Notes: generated by a model not told the origin, from the sequence alone. A stretch of 64,000 bases of DNA from Rhodobacteraceae bacterium Alg231-04 (GCA_900143635.1 FREY01000002.1:442429-506428); one strand, 5' to 3'; shown: positions 55,066-64,000, counted from the stretch's first letter. Translations and numbers: made by a program.

Positions 55066-56970
55066 CTAGCTGCGTCCGAACAATCGCTCAATATCTGCCA
55101 GTTTCAATTCGACATAAGTAGGCCGGCCGTGATTGCACTGGCCGGAATGGGGCGTGGCCTCCATTTCACGCAGTAGCGCGTTCATTTCCTCGCCGCGCAT
55201 CCGGCGTCCCGATCGGATCGAGCCATGACAGGCCACCCGGCTGAGGATCGCCTCCACCTTGGCCTGCAGCAGCTGGCTTTCGCCTTGATCGTCCAGCTCG
55301 TCCAGAATGTCTTTGATCATCGCTTCGGCGTTCACCTCTCCCAGAATGGCAGGGGTTTCACGCACGGCGACGGCATTTCCGCCGAAAGCTTCGATGCCAA
55401 GGCCAAATTTATAGAGATCATCAGAGACATCCAGCAGCCGGGCGCAGTCATTGTCCGACAGCTCGACAATCTCGGGGATCAAAAGCGCCTGTGCGGCAAC
55501 GCCGTTTTCGCCCATCTGCGCTTTCAGCTTTTCATAGACCAGCCGTTCGTGGGCGGCGTGCTGATCGACGATGACCATACCATCTGCCGTCTGGGCAATG
55601 ATGTAGTTTTCATGCACCTGCCCCCGCGCCGCGCCCAGCGGCAGCTGTTCTGGAGCGGCTTCGGGTTCCTGCGCCGGTTCCTCGACCATTTGCCCGCTAT
55701 AGGCGGTGTTCAATTCGGCGAAACCCTGCGGCTCTGGGGTGTGATAGGCCGGGGCGGGCTGAAAATCGGGGCGCTGTGCGGCAAAGGAGGCATTGCGCGC
55801 GCCAGCCGAGGGACGCTCCATCTGATAAAGGCGCGCGGCCCCTGTGGCGGTTGGTTCCTCGGGGCGCATTGCGCCCAGCGTGGCACCGGCCACAGTGGAG
55901 GACGCCCGGTGGCCTGCTTCGGCCAGCGCGTGGCGCAGGGCAGAAACGATCAACCCGCGCGCGGTACCCGGATCACGAAACCGGACCTCAGATTTGGCGG
56001 GGTGCACATTGACGTCGACCATTTCCGGATCGCAATCAAGGAACAGCGCTGCTGCCGGGTGGCGGTCGCGGCTGAGGAAGTCAAAATAGGCCGCACGCAA
56101 AGCACCGGTCAGCATCTTGTCCTTCACGGGCCGCGTGTTCACAAACAGGAACTGGGCCACGGCAGCGCCGCGCGAATAGGTCGGCAGCGCGGCATAGCCA
56201 TAAAGGCGAATGCCCTCGCGGGTGGCGTCGATCTTCAGGGCGTTTTCGGCAAAGTCGCGGCCCAGTACAGACGCAAGCCGCCCGTGCAGCGCATCAAACA
56301 GATCCCCCGACAGGGGATCGGCGCGGAAAGTCACCCGGCCATCGCCGCCGCCAGTTTTCCCACCTGACACATCGCGCAGGGTGAACCCCACCGAAGGTTC
56401 GGCCATCGCCAGCCGTTTCACCACGTCACCAATCGCCTGGCTTTCCGCACGATCCGTGCGCATGAATTTCAGCCGCGCCGGGGTGGCGTAAAACAGATCG
56501 CGCAGCTCGACCACGGTGCCTTGGTTGAGGGCGGCAGGCTTTACCGGGCTCATATCACCACCCGATACCTGAATGGTTGCGGCCTCATGGCCGGCCGCAC
56601 GGCTGGTGATGGTCAGTCGGCCCACAGCGCCCAGCGACGGCAGCGCCTCACCGCGAAAGCCAAAGGTATGAATATTCAACAGGTCCGAGCCATCGATTTT
56701 GGATGTGGCATGGCGCGACAGGGCCAAAGGCAGATCCTGAGGCGTCATGCCGCAGCCATCGTCACGTACCCGGATCAGGGTTTTGCCGCCATCGGCGATT
56801 TCAACCGTGATGCGGGTGGCGCCTGCATCGATGGCGTTTTCCATCAGTTCTTTCACTGCTGACGCAGGGCGTTCGACCACTTCACCGGCCGCAATACGGT
56901 TGATCGCAGCGTCATCCAACTGGCGGATAACGGGGCGGGGATCGCTGATATGGGGGTCTGCCGTGTTCAT
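55066..56970 (-). CDS. mutL: DNA mismatch repair protein MutL
   Basis: A 634-residue MutL. The N-terminal GHKL ATPase (ELMENAIDAGATRI, DDGCGM, TFGFRGEALPS) is followed by a linker and a C-terminal domain containing the endonuclease motif DQHAAHERLVYE (DQHA-X2-E-X4-E). MutL proteins with this motif nick DNA themselves, as expected in bacteria without MutH. I take the ATG at 56970; a GTG at 57006 is also in frame and neither has a strong ribosome site. Confidence 0.96.
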   Translation of the reverse strand: MNTADPHISDPRPVIRQLDDAAINRIAAGEVVERPASAVKELMENAIDAGATRITVEIADGGKTLIRVRDDGCGMTPQDLPLALSRHATSKIDGSDLLNIHTFGFRGEALPSLGAVGRLTITSRAAGHEAATIQVSGGDMSPVKPAALNQGTVVELRDLFYATPARLKFMRTDRAESQAIGDVVKRLAMAEPSVGFTLRDVSGGKTGGGDGRVTFRADPLSGDLFDALHGRLASVLGRDFAENALKIDATREGIRLYGYAALPTYSRGAAVAQFLFVNTRPVKDKMLTGALRAAYFDFLSRDRHPAAALFLDCDPEMVDVNVHPAKSEVRFRDPGTARGLIVSALRHALAEAGHRASSTVAGATLGAMRPEEPTATGAARLYQMERPSAGARNASFAAQRPDFQPAPAYHTPEPQGFAELNTAYSGQMVEEPAQEPEAAPEQLPLGAARGQVHENYIIAQTADGMVIVDQHAAHERLVYEKLKAQMGENGVAAQALLIPEIVELSDNDCARLLDVSDDLYKFGLGIEAFGGNAVAVRETPAILGEVNAEAMIKDILDELDDQGESQLLQAKVEAILSRVACHGSIRSGRRMRGEEMNALLREMEATPHSGQCNHGRPTYVELKLADIERLFGRS

Positions 56971-57197
56971 ACCGCTAAATTTAGCAGGTATTGACGATTC
57001 TGCCACGGCAATTCGAACAAGAGGGGAACAAATGACCCTGAGCCGTCGAACGAAGGCTTTTGGGCGGTGGAATGGCGAGGGATCTGCTGTCTTCGGGGCC
57101 CCTATATTGGCGCGAAATCGAAGGTGAATGGCCGTTACGGTTTGTTTTTTTATTCTTGCTAGTGAAAGGGCGGAACTGCCAACTGAAGAGAGAATTC

Positions 57198-58235
57198 ATG
57201 AAGTCCGTATTGAAAACAGGCGTTGCCGCCATTGCCCTTACCGCCCTTGCATCTGCAGCCTCAGCCGAAGGTAAATTGGCGCTCTATCACTGGTTCGATT
57301 ACATCCCGCAGGAGCTGTTGGAGAAATTCACTGCTGAAACCGGCGTTGAGGTGACAGTGGAGACCTATGATTCCAACGAGGCGCTGCACGAGAACCTGAA
57401 GGGTGGCGCAATGGGCACATATGATCTGGCGGTCCCCGGTGATTACATGGTGTCGATCCTGGCCAGCGAAGGCCTGCTGGACACCATCGCCAGCGGTGAG
57501 CTGTCCAACAAGGGCAATATCGCGCCGGAATGGGCGAACCCCGATTTTGACCCGGGCCGCAAGCATTCCGTTCCCTATCAGTGGGGGTCGACTTCTTTCT
57601 CTGTGGATACCTCTGTTTACGGTGGCCACATCCACACCACCGACATCCTGTTTGATACGCCGTCTGAACTGGTGGGGCGGATCAACATGATGGACAGCCA
57701 GGGCGATGTGATGGCGCTGGCTGCGCTGCATCTGGGGGTCGCTCAGTGCCAGTCCGACCCCGGCATGGTCGCCGGTCTGGGCGCAATGCTGAAAGAAGTC
57801 AGCCAGAACTGGAGCTCCTTTGACACGGAAAACTCCCGTGATCTGCTGGTCTCCGGCAAGGTCGATGTGAGCATGTCGTTCCACGGTGATGCCGCCAAGG
57901 CACGCGGTGAGAAATCCAGCCTGCAATATGCCTTCCCGGCGCAGGGCTATCTGGTCTGGATGGACAATATCGTGCTGTTGAAGGATGCGCCAAACCGTGC
58001 CAACGCACTGAAGTTCATGGATTTCATGCTGGAGCCGGAAAACATCGCCGCCGTCACCAATTATGCCCGCTATTCGGCTGGTGTGACCGGCGTGGAAGCA
58101 TATCTTGATCCTGAACTGGCAACCCTGCCCGAGGCGAACCCGGTTCCGGGTTCCGGCGAAGGTGTCTTTGTGCAGGCATGCGATCCGGCCACGCAGGCAC
58201 TTTATGATCAGGCCTGGGCCGAGCTGAGATCATAA
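57198..58235 (+). CDS. Polyamine-type (PotD/PotF-like) periplasmic binding protein
   Basis: A 345-residue exported solute-binding protein. The signal peptide (MKSVLKTGVAAIALTALASA) is followed by the PotD-like opening YHWFDYIPQELLEKFTAETG, the VPGDYMVSILASEGLLD stretch and a tryptophan-rich cleft (VPYQWGSTSF). Polyamine or a related cation is the likely ligand. No pot permease or ATPase gene is adjacent, so the protein either works with a transporter encoded elsewhere or serves as a sensor. It is closed by a bidirectional terminator. Confidence 0.88.
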   Translation: MKSVLKTGVAAIALTALASAASAEGKLALYHWFDYIPQELLEKFTAETGVEVTVETYDSNEALHENLKGGAMGTYDLAVPGDYMVSILASEGLLDTIASGELSNKGNIAPEWANPDFDPGRKHSVPYQWGSTSFSVDTSVYGGHIHTTDILFDTPSELVGRINMMDSQGDVMALAALHLGVAQCQSDPGMVAGLGAMLKEVSQNWSSFDTENSRDLLVSGKVDVSMSFHGDAAKARGEKSSLQYAFPAQGYLVWMDNIVLLKDAPNRANALKFMDFMLEPENIAAVTNYARYSAGVTGVEAYLDPELATLPEANPVPGSGEGVFVQACDPATQALYDQAWAELRS

Positions 58236-58254
58236 TCTCGCGCTTCTGAATAAC

Positions 58255-58289
58255 AAATCCCCGGCGCGGCGCAGCCGAACCGGGGATTT
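58255..58289. terminator. Bidirectional terminator between the PotD-like gene and the metal permease
   Basis: AAATCCCCGG (58255-58264) pairs perfectly with CCGGGGATTT (58280-58289), followed by a further T on the plus side and by T residues on the minus side within the stem. It lies between convergent genes. Confidence 0.8.
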
Positions 58290-58294
58290 TGCGT

Positions 58295-59224
58295 TCAGGC
58301 CCCAGCAGGCGCGCCGGTGCGGCTGCGGCAGGGGCCGAATTTGGCCGCCAGCGCCAGGATGACGCCCGAGACTGTGGCAATCATGCCCGCGGCACTGACC
58401 GCATCATAGGCCCCCAGCCACAGGGGGCCATAGCCCGCCAGAACATAGCCCATCACGGCGGATGTTACGGCGAACAGAACGCTCCAGCCCAGCTGGCCTT
58501 CCAGTGTATTGGTCATCATCCGCGCCGCGGCCGGTGGGCAGATGAACATGGCGATCACGATGATCGATCCCACCGCGTCAAAGGCGGCGACGGCCGCGAC
58601 GGCGGCGGTGATCACCAGCGCCATGCCCAGCGCCTCCACACGAATACCCTGCGTGCGGGCGAAACCTTCATCAAAGGTCGAAATCTTAAGCGCGCGCCAG
58701 AACACGGCAATGAACAGCGCCACGCCGATCAGCGCAAACAGCATCCGGGGCAGTTCGGCGGGCAGGCCGGCAAGGGCCTCGATATCCCATAGCGAGGACC
58801 AGCCGGTTGCATCCAGCCAGATCAGGCTTTCCAGATTGCCATAAAGCGCGTGTTCCACGTCCAGATGCACGGTCGAAGTATCGGTCTGCTCCAACAGCAG
58901 CACACCGCCGGCAAACATGGTGGTGAAGACCACGCCCATAGCGGCCCCCGGTTCAATCTTGCCCAGACGGCGGATCGCTTCAATCATCACCACCGCAACA
59001 ATGGCCGCACCGGCCGCGCCCAGCATCATCGGCAGGGCGGTAATGGCTCCGGTCAATAGGAAGGCGACGACGATGCCGGGCAGCACCACATGGCTGATCG
59101 CATCGCCAATCAGTGCCTGTTTGCGTAGCAGCAGAAAGTTGCCGGGTAGGGCGCAGGCGACGGCGGCAAAGACACCGATCAGCAGCGGCGTCAGCGACAG
59201 GGGGACAAATTCTTCGCCGTTCAT
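58295..59224 (-). CDS. Metal ABC transporter permease (SitD/ZnuB family), second subunit
   Basis: A 309-residue inner-membrane permease of the ABC-3 family for Mn2+, Zn2+ or Fe2+. The typical helices and the LLRKQALIGDAISHVVLPGI coupling region are visible, and the conserved AFDAVGSIIVIAMFICPPAAA segment is present. It overlaps the first permease by four bases and ends the four-gene operon. Confidence 0.93.
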   Translation of the reverse strand: MNGEEFVPLSLTPLLIGVFAAVACALPGNFLLLRKQALIGDAISHVVLPGIVVAFLLTGAITALPMMLGAAGAAIVAVVMIEAIRRLGKIEPGAAMGVVFTTMFAGGVLLLEQTDTSTVHLDVEHALYGNLESLIWLDATGWSSLWDIEALAGLPAELPRMLFALIGVALFIAVFWRALKISTFDEGFARTQGIRVEALGMALVITAAVAAVAAFDAVGSIIVIAMFICPPAAARMMTNTLEGQLGWSVLFAVTSAVMGYVLAGYGPLWLGAYDAVSAAGMIATVSGVILALAAKFGPCRSRTGAPAGA

Positions 59225-60426
59225 GACGCTACTCCTTTGGGGCCGCCGATACGGGCGTCGATATCGGTGATCTGATCCGGGGTGAGCACGGTCTCGATCG
59301 CGCGCAACCCATCATAAAGCGCGGCGGCGGCCTCGTGTGATTGATCGGCGCGCACGATTTCCCAGCGTTTCTCATCGCGCAGGGCCTTGGCGGCGCGGGC
59401 AACGCCGTCTTCGGTGGCGACACCGTCAGCGCGCATCAGACCGGATTTCTGCAACAGGCGCAGGGTCATCTTCTCGTAGATCGGCTGCCCGGTGGCGAGC
59501 GCCAGCAGCCCCTGGCGCAGGTGAACCCGGCGCTGGAACCGCAGGTGGCGCAGCACCGCGGCCAGCACGCCGCGGTTGGGGGCAAAGAGCAGCGACAGGG
59601 CAAAGAGCGCAAAGGCCATCAGCACAATAATCGGCCCGGTCGGCACATTGGGCGCCGAGGCCGAGATTGCCGCACCAATATAGGCCGCGATCCCGCCAGC
59701 AAGACCGGCCAGCAACACCACGCGGTCAGAGCGTTCAGTCCAGAAGCGGGCGGTCACCGCAGGAATGATCAGCAGCGCCACGATCAGGATCAGCCCGACG
59801 ATTTTCAGCCCCACCACTGTTACGGCCATCACCAGCCCCATCATCGCCATATCGATACGGCTGACATTGAGGCCACGCGCGGCGGCATATTCCGGATCAA
59901 AGGCCACCAGCGTCATCGGCCGACGCAGCAGCATGATCAGCACCAGCGTGGCCGCACCTCCGCCCGCGATGATCATCGCATCGGCCCAGAGCATGCCTGC
60001 GGTTGACCCCAGCAGAAACCCTTCGAGACCCGCCTGTCGGCCCACACCCAATGTCTGGATGACGGTTAGCAGGACCACTCCAAAACCAAAGAAGACAGAC
60101 AGAACCGCACCAATGGCGGCGTCTTCTGCAAGCCGTGTGTTGCGTGTCAGCCAGTTGAGGCACCACAGCCCGACGCCTGCCGAAACCGCCGAGCCCAGCA
60201 AGAGCCCGATCAGATTGCGCCCGTCACCGCCGAACGCGGCCATCAGCAGAAAGGCGATACAGACGCCGGGTAGGGTTGCATGGCTGACTGCGTCCGACAC
60301 CAATGCGCGTTTGCGCAGAAACAGGAAGGTGCCGGTGACCCCGGCAGAGATGCCAAGCAGGGTCGCACCGATGGCCACCAGCGTGGCGTTGTAGCCAAGC
60401 TGGAGCAGGAGAGCATCAAGAAGCAT
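59221..60426 (-). CDS. Metal ABC transporter permease (SitC/MntB family) with C-terminal extension
   Basis: A 401-residue permease of the ABC-3 family. The membrane part (about 1-285) has FLRKRALVSDAVSHATLPGV and the MTVVGLKIVGLILIVALLII segment. An added cytoplasmic tail of about 115 residues (from LRHLRFQRRVHLRQGLLALA) contains a region resembling a winged helix (KMTLRLLQKSGLMRADGVA). Similar extensions occur in some alphaproteobacterial SitC proteins. The tail may help regulation, but I see no metal site in it. Confidence 0.92.
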   Translation of the reverse strand: MLLDALLLQLGYNATLVAIGATLLGISAGVTGTFLFLRKRALVSDAVSHATLPGVCIAFLLMAAFGGDGRNLIGLLLGSAVSAGVGLWCLNWLTRNTRLAEDAAIGAVLSVFFGFGVVLLTVIQTLGVGRQAGLEGFLLGSTAGMLWADAMIIAGGGAATLVLIMLLRRPMTLVAFDPEYAAARGLNVSRIDMAMMGLVMAVTVVGLKIVGLILIVALLIIPAVTARFWTERSDRVVLLAGLAGGIAAYIGAAISASAPNVPTGPIIVLMAFALFALSLLFAPNRGVLAAVLRHLRFQRRVHLRQGLLALATGQPIYEKMTLRLLQKSGLMRADGVATEDGVARAAKALRDEKRWEIVRADQSHEAAAALYDGLRAIETVLTPDQITDIDARIGGPKGVAS

Positions 60427-60437
60427 GTTGGAGTTTC

Positions 60438-61241
60438 CTAGGCCAGCGCTTTGGCCAGCTGATCCACCTGCGCCGTTGCCAGCCGCCCGCCATAGGCGTT
60501 TTGCAGGGTTTCGGCGGTAAAGGCCTCTGCCACCGGGCCTTCGGCCACTTTGCGGGTGTTGATCAGGAAGACATTGTCGAAATAGTCGTTCACGGTGGCC
60601 AGATCATGGTGCACCACGACCACGGTTTTGCCCGCCTCGCGCAGTGATTTCAGGACCGAGATGATGGCCTTTTCCGTTGCCGCATCGACGCCCGCAAAGG
60701 GCTCGTCCAGCAGGTACAGATCCGCCCCCTGCGCCAATGAGCGCGCGAGGAACACCCGCTGCTGCTGTCCGCCGGACAGCTGGCCGATCTGGCGATCCGC
60801 AAAATCGCCCATGCCAACACGGGCAAGGCAGTCCATGGCGGTGGCGCGGTGTTTGGCACGCACCCGGCCCATCAGTCCCAATTCACGGTAGAGCCCCATC
60901 AGCACCACGTCGATCACGCGGGTGGGGAAATCCCAGTCCACGCTGGCGCGCTGCGGAACATAGGCAATACGGGCGCGCTGTTCGTCCAGCGAGCGGCCAA
61001 AGACCTGCACCTGACCCGAGACCGGCGGCACGATGCCAAGCGCGGCTTTCAGCATGGTGGATTTACCGGCACCATTGGGGCCGATGATGGCGGTCATCTT
61101 GCCGGCCTCAACGGTCATATCGACGGAGAACACCGCAGGCTTTTGCCCGTAGGAGACCGTCAGACCGCGGATCGACAGCGGGCTTTTGGACAGATCCTCG
61201 GCTTTGGGGGCTTGGCCCAGATTGCTTGCCAGTTCCAGCAT
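60438..61241 (-). CDS. Metal ABC transporter ATP-binding protein
   Basis: A 267-residue ABC ATPase driving the two permeases. Walker A is GPNGAGKST near residue 57, the signature is LSGGQQQR, Walker B is LYLLDEPFAG, and the H-loop histidine lies in VVVHHD. It is 11 bases before the SitC-like gene and 3 bases after the binding protein gene, so all four genes form one operon. Confidence 0.96.
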   Translation of the reverse strand: MLELASNLGQAPKAEDLSKSPLSIRGLTVSYGQKPAVFSVDMTVEAGKMTAIIGPNGAGKSTMLKAALGIVPPVSGQVQVFGRSLDEQRARIAYVPQRASVDWDFPTRVIDVVLMGLYRELGLMGRVRAKHRATAMDCLARVGMGDFADRQIGQLSGGQQQRVFLARSLAQGADLYLLDEPFAGVDAATEKAIISVLKSLREAGKTVVVVHHDLATVNDYFDNVFLINTRKVAEGPVAEAFTAETLQNAYGGRLATAQVDQLAKALA

Positions 61242-61244
61242 CGC

Positions 61245-62210
61245 TCAGAACCCCGCCGACAGTTTGCCCGCCATGCCACGGTCCGGCACATCCGCGCCCA
61301 GAGCACCCGCGATGGTGGTGATGTTGTGATCCAGCATGCCCATATAGGTGCCTTCATAAGTGCCATCGGCGCCCATTGCATCCGAAAACAGCTCACCGCC
61401 GACCTCGACCTTGTGGCCTTGTGCCGCAGCCCCTTCGATCAGGGCCCGCATAGAGCGATCCGAGACCGAGCTTTCGACGAAAACGGCCGTAATCTGACGC
61501 TCAACAAGGATGTCGACCAGCTCACCGATGCGGTTCAGGCCTGCCTCGGATTGGGTGGAAATGCCCTGAATGCCCATCACTTCAAACCCGTAGTCACGAC
61601 CGAAATAGCCAAAGGCATCATGAGCGGTAACCAACACGCGGGTGGCTTCGGGGACGTGTTTTACGGTGGCCTGACCATAGGCGACCAGCGCGTCCAGCTC
61701 GGCCAGATGGGCCGTTGCATTGGCGGCAAAGACCTCAGCTGCCTCGGGGCGGGTGGCGGTCAGGGCTTTTTGAACTTCAACAACAACCTCTTTCCACAGG
61801 GCGGGGGTCATCCAGACATGGGGGTCATACTTGTCGGCATAATCGTCATGGGCGCGCAGCAGGGATTTGTCGACACCTTCGGCCACGGCGACCACATTCC
61901 GTTTGCGTTCCAGATCGTGGAAAAAGCCTTCCATCTGCGCCTCAAGGTACAGCCCGTGCCAGAGCACCAGATCGGCACGGGTCATGGCGACGATGTCGCT
62001 GCGGGTCTGACGGTAGGCGTGCGGGTCAACACCCGGCCCCATCAGGCCTTTGACCTCGACCAGATCACCGCCGACCTGACGGGCGGCATCAGCGATCATC
62101 CCGGTGGTGGCAACCACCTTCATCGGGGCTTCGGCCAGCGCACGGGTCGCGGCCAGCGGCAGCGCCATAACAATCATCAGCGCCGCGAGGGCAAAGTGAC
62201 GGATCCGCAT
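61245..62210 (-). CDS. Manganese/zinc ABC transporter substrate-binding protein (TroA/SitA family)
   Basis: A 321-residue periplasmic cluster 9 binding protein. After a signal peptide (1-26) the metal ligands typical of the family are visible: His in GVDPHAYR, His in YDPHVWM, a Glu in FVESSVSD and an Asp in LDHNITT. This His-His-Glu-Asp set is typical of Mn/Fe-preferring proteins, and there is no long His-rich loop of the ZnuA kind, so Mn2+ is the likelier substrate. Two Fur/Mur-like boxes precede the gene. Confidence 0.9.
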   Translation of the reverse strand: MRIRHFALAALMIVMALPLAATRALAEAPMKVVATTGMIADAARQVGGDLVEVKGLMGPGVDPHAYRQTRSDIVAMTRADLVLWHGLYLEAQMEGFFHDLERKRNVVAVAEGVDKSLLRAHDDYADKYDPHVWMTPALWKEVVVEVQKALTATRPEAAEVFAANATAHLAELDALVAYGQATVKHVPEATRVLVTAHDAFGYFGRDYGFEVMGIQGISTQSEAGLNRIGELVDILVERQITAVFVESSVSDRSMRALIEGAAAQGHKVEVGGELFSDAMGADGTYEGTYMGMLDHNITTIAGALGADVPDRGMAGKLSAGF

Positions 62211-62253
62211 GAACGGAGTCCTCCTGCAAGAGATTCGTTGTTAACCTCAATAT

Positions 62254-62299
62254 GCGAACGATTCTCAACTTCGTCAATGCAATTGCGAATTATTCTCAA
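62254..62299 (-). promoter_or_regulatory. Paired Fur/Mur-like operators
   Basis: GCGAACGATTCTCAA (62254-62268) and GCGAATTATTCTCAA (62285-62299) differ only at two central bases and repeat at 31 bases, about three helical turns. On the minus strand each reads TTGAGAAT-N2-TTCGC, an imperfect palindrome of the Fur-family type. Both lie 44-89 bases before the metal-binding protein start. Confidence 0.7.
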
Positions 62300-62418
62300 T
62301 AAGGGGGCGTAAATTTTTGTCCATACGGTCAAAAATGACGGTGTTTACCCCTGTAGACCCATTGCCAAGGCATCACCCGCATGCGACTTTCTGACCCGGA
62401 GATTTAGGGATTTCATCT

Positions 62419-63408
62419 ATGGAAAGCCAAACCGCAGACCAGACCGCGCAGTTGCCGCAGGTCACTGAACCGCGCAATCCCGGCATGGCGCTGGATCTGG
62501 ATTGGGTGGCCGGTGTCCAGGCCAATACCTCGGCCATTGAACGCCGTTGTGCCACGCTGCCCGGACGGCGCAGTGTCAAAAAGGACTATCAGGCCGCCTG
62601 GCTCTTGAAGGCCATCGCCTGCATCGATCTGACCACCCTGTCCGGCGATGACACTGAGGGACGCGTGCGTCGCCTCTGCGCCAAGGCGGCCCAACCTGTG
62701 CGTGCCCAGATGCTGGCCGACCTTGGTATGGAGGGTCTGACCACCGGTGCGGTCTGCGTCTATCACGACATGATCCCGGCGGCTGTCAGGGCGCTGAAGG
62801 GCACTGGCATTCCAGTCGCCGCCGTGTCCACTGGTTTTCCGGCCGGCCTGTCGCCTTTCCATCTGCGCATCGCCGAGATTGAGGAAAGCGTGAAAGCCGG
62901 GGCCGAGGAGATCGACATTGTCATCTCGCGCCGCCATGTGCTGACCGGCAACTGGCAGGCCTTGTATGATGAGATGAAGGCCTTTCGTCAGGCCTGTGGC
63001 AACGCTCATGTAAAGGCGATCCTTGCCACGGGCGAGCTGGGTTCCTTGCGCAATGTGGCACGTGCCTCGCTGATCTGCATGATGGCCGGGGCGGATTTCA
63101 TCAAGACCTCGACCGGCAAGGAAAGCGTCAACGCGACCCTGCCGGTGACGCTGGTGATGATCCGCGCCATCCGCGACTATTATGACCGCACCGGATACCG
63201 TGTCGGCTACAAACCCGCCGGCGGGATTTCCAAGGCCAAGGATGCGCTGGTCTATCTGGCACTGATCAAGGAAGAATTGGGCGACCGCTGGCTGCAGCCG
63301 GACCTGTTCCGCTTTGGCGCCTCGTCCCTGCTGGGCGATATCGAACGCCAGCTGGAACACCACCTGACCGGCGCCTATTCCGCCGGTTACCGGCACGCAA
63401 TGGGCTGA
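62419..63408 (+). CDS. deoC: Deoxyribose-phosphate aldolase
   Basis: Cleaves 2-deoxyribose 5-phosphate to glyceraldehyde 3-phosphate and acetaldehyde in deoxynucleoside catabolism. The 329-residue product is of the longer DeoC subgroup. The Schiff-base lysine is in DFIKTSTGKES near residue 230, the proton-relay lysine in VGYKPAGGI, and KAILATGELG also matches. It diverges from the metal transporter, and the aldehyde dehydrogenase gene starting 29 bases downstream would oxidise the acetaldehyde. Confidence 0.95.
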   Translation: MESQTADQTAQLPQVTEPRNPGMALDLDWVAGVQANTSAIERRCATLPGRRSVKKDYQAAWLLKAIACIDLTTLSGDDTEGRVRRLCAKAAQPVRAQMLADLGMEGLTTGAVCVYHDMIPAAVRALKGTGIPVAAVSTGFPAGLSPFHLRIAEIEESVKAGAEEIDIVISRRHVLTGNWQALYDEMKAFRQACGNAHVKAILATGELGSLRNVARASLICMMAGADFIKTSTGKESVNATLPVTLVMIRAIRDYYDRTGYRVGYKPAGGISKAKDALVYLALIKEELGDRWLQPDLFRFGASSLLGDIERQLEHHLTGAYSAGYRHAMG

Positions 63409-63437
63409 ACGGGCGGAGCCCAGACAAGGACAACATC

Positions 63438-64000
63438 ATGACTGTCAAAGAGATTTTTGAGACCATGGACTATGGCCCCGCCCCGGAAAGCGCCGCAGAA
63501 GCACTGGCCTGGCTGGTTGATCAGGGCGACCGTTTCGGCCATTTCATCAATGGCGAGTTTACCGCCCCCGGCGATGGGTTCGACAGCAAGAACCCGGCCA
63601 CGGGTGAGGTGCTGGCAACGCTGAGCCAAGCTACGCAAGATGATGTGGATGCCGCCGTGAAAGCGGCGCGCGCGGCGCAGCCCGGCTGGGAAAAGATGGG
63701 CGGTCCGGGCCGCGCAAAATGCCTCTACGCCATTGCCCGCCTGCTGCAGAAACACTCCCGCCTGTTTGCGGTGCTGGAGACGCTGGACAACGGCAAGCCG
63801 ATCCGCGAGGCCCGCGACATCGACATTCCGCTGGCGCAGCGCCATTTCTATTACCACGCAGGCATGGCCCAGCTGATGGAAGCGGAACTGCCCGAGGCCG
63901 AAGCACTAGGTGTCTGTGGCCAGATCATCCCGTGGAACTTCCCGCTGCTGATGCTGGCCTGGAAGGTCGCGCCTGCGATTGCCATGGGCAACACCGTGGT
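63438..64000 (+). CDS. Aldehyde dehydrogenase, N-terminal part (runs off the right edge)
   Basis: The visible 187 residues start MTVKEIFETMDYGPAPES and show the NAD-dependent aldehyde dehydrogenase fold, including the segment IIPWNFPLLMLAWKVAPAIA, which contains the conserved asparagine contact loop. The catalytic cysteine and glutamate lie beyond the window. AAGGA precedes the ATG. Coupled to deoC, it probably oxidises acetaldehyde or a deoxyribose-derived aldehyde. Confidence 0.92.
   Translation, partial: MTVKEIFETMDYGPAPESAAEALAWLVDQGDRFGHFINGEFTAPGDGFDSKNPATGEVLATLSQATQDDVDAAVKAARAAQPGWEKMGGPGRAKCLYAIARLLQKHSRLFAVLETLDNGKPIREARDIDIPLAQRHFYYHAGMAQLMEAELPEAEALGVCGQIIPWNFPLLMLAWKVAPAIAMGNTV

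Noticed and set aside
1-64000. Mobile elements, prophage, CRISPR arrays, integrases or toxin-antitoxin pairs.
   Set aside because: I found no transposase, integrase, spaced direct repeats or composition shift strong enough to support any of these.

Overview
The window reads as ordinary chromosome of a marine alphaproteobacterium, most likely Rhodobacterales (Roseobacter group). Supporting signs are the high GC content, a petABC bc1 operon, an Entner-Doudoroff zwf-edd-eda operon, TRAP transporter genes, FNR-, CtrA- and Fur/Mur-type sites, an FMN riboswitch in front of a type II lumazine synthase, and several Hint-domain proteins. This placement comes from gene content and protein resemblance only. 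I saw no prophage, insertion sequence, CRISPR array or rRNA.

Layout. 1-1.7 kb: truncated aroC and a GlxA-type AraC regulator. 1.8-10.9 kb: glycine catabolism on the minus strand (lpdA, lipA, an alanine/glycine:Na+ symporter, gcvT, gcvH, gcvP), divergent from a XRE-cupin regulator. 11.3-14.4 kb: tRNA-Lys, dapF-mtaB and a small glyoxalase-related protein. 14.5-18.7 kb: petABC, a glutathione S-transferase and a secreted hypothetical protein. 18.8-22.4 kb: FMN riboswitch and ribH2, tRNA-Arg, a GntR-like LacI repressor, a YcaQ-like glycosylase, and a 58-residue protein with a ferredoxin-type cysteine motif behind a perfect FNR box. 22.4-27.8 kb: TRAP transporter dctPQM, an EamA permease and a ProC-like reductase. 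27.9-31.9 kb: zwf-edd-eda with a GntR-type operator. 32.1-37.7 kb: a four-gene operon with 4-base overlaps (hyuA, hyuB, aminotransferase, two-cysteine racemase/isomerase). 37.8-45.7 kb: lytic transglycosylase, YafY-type regulator and GST, DUF1801, RNase R, TIGR04282, GNAT, dapE. 45.8-51.9 kb: the most unusual locus, with two choice-of-anchor L/Hint paralogues flanking a degenerate Hint protein, a GluR0-like receptor channel and a small hypothetical protein, preceded by a CtrA-type site. 51.9-64 kb: DUF3775, adenylate cyclase, rmuC, mutL, an orphan polyamine-type binding protein, a Mn/Zn ABC transporter with paired Fur/Mur-like boxes, deoC and a truncated aldehyde dehydrogenase.

The points I consider most worth following are the Hint/receptor-channel locus, the small FNR-linked iron-sulfur candidate, the operator linking the LacI repressor to the Entner-Doudoroff operon, the hyuAB-aminotransferase-racemase operon of unknown substrate, and a short sense-oriented element repeated just 3' of three unrelated genes.
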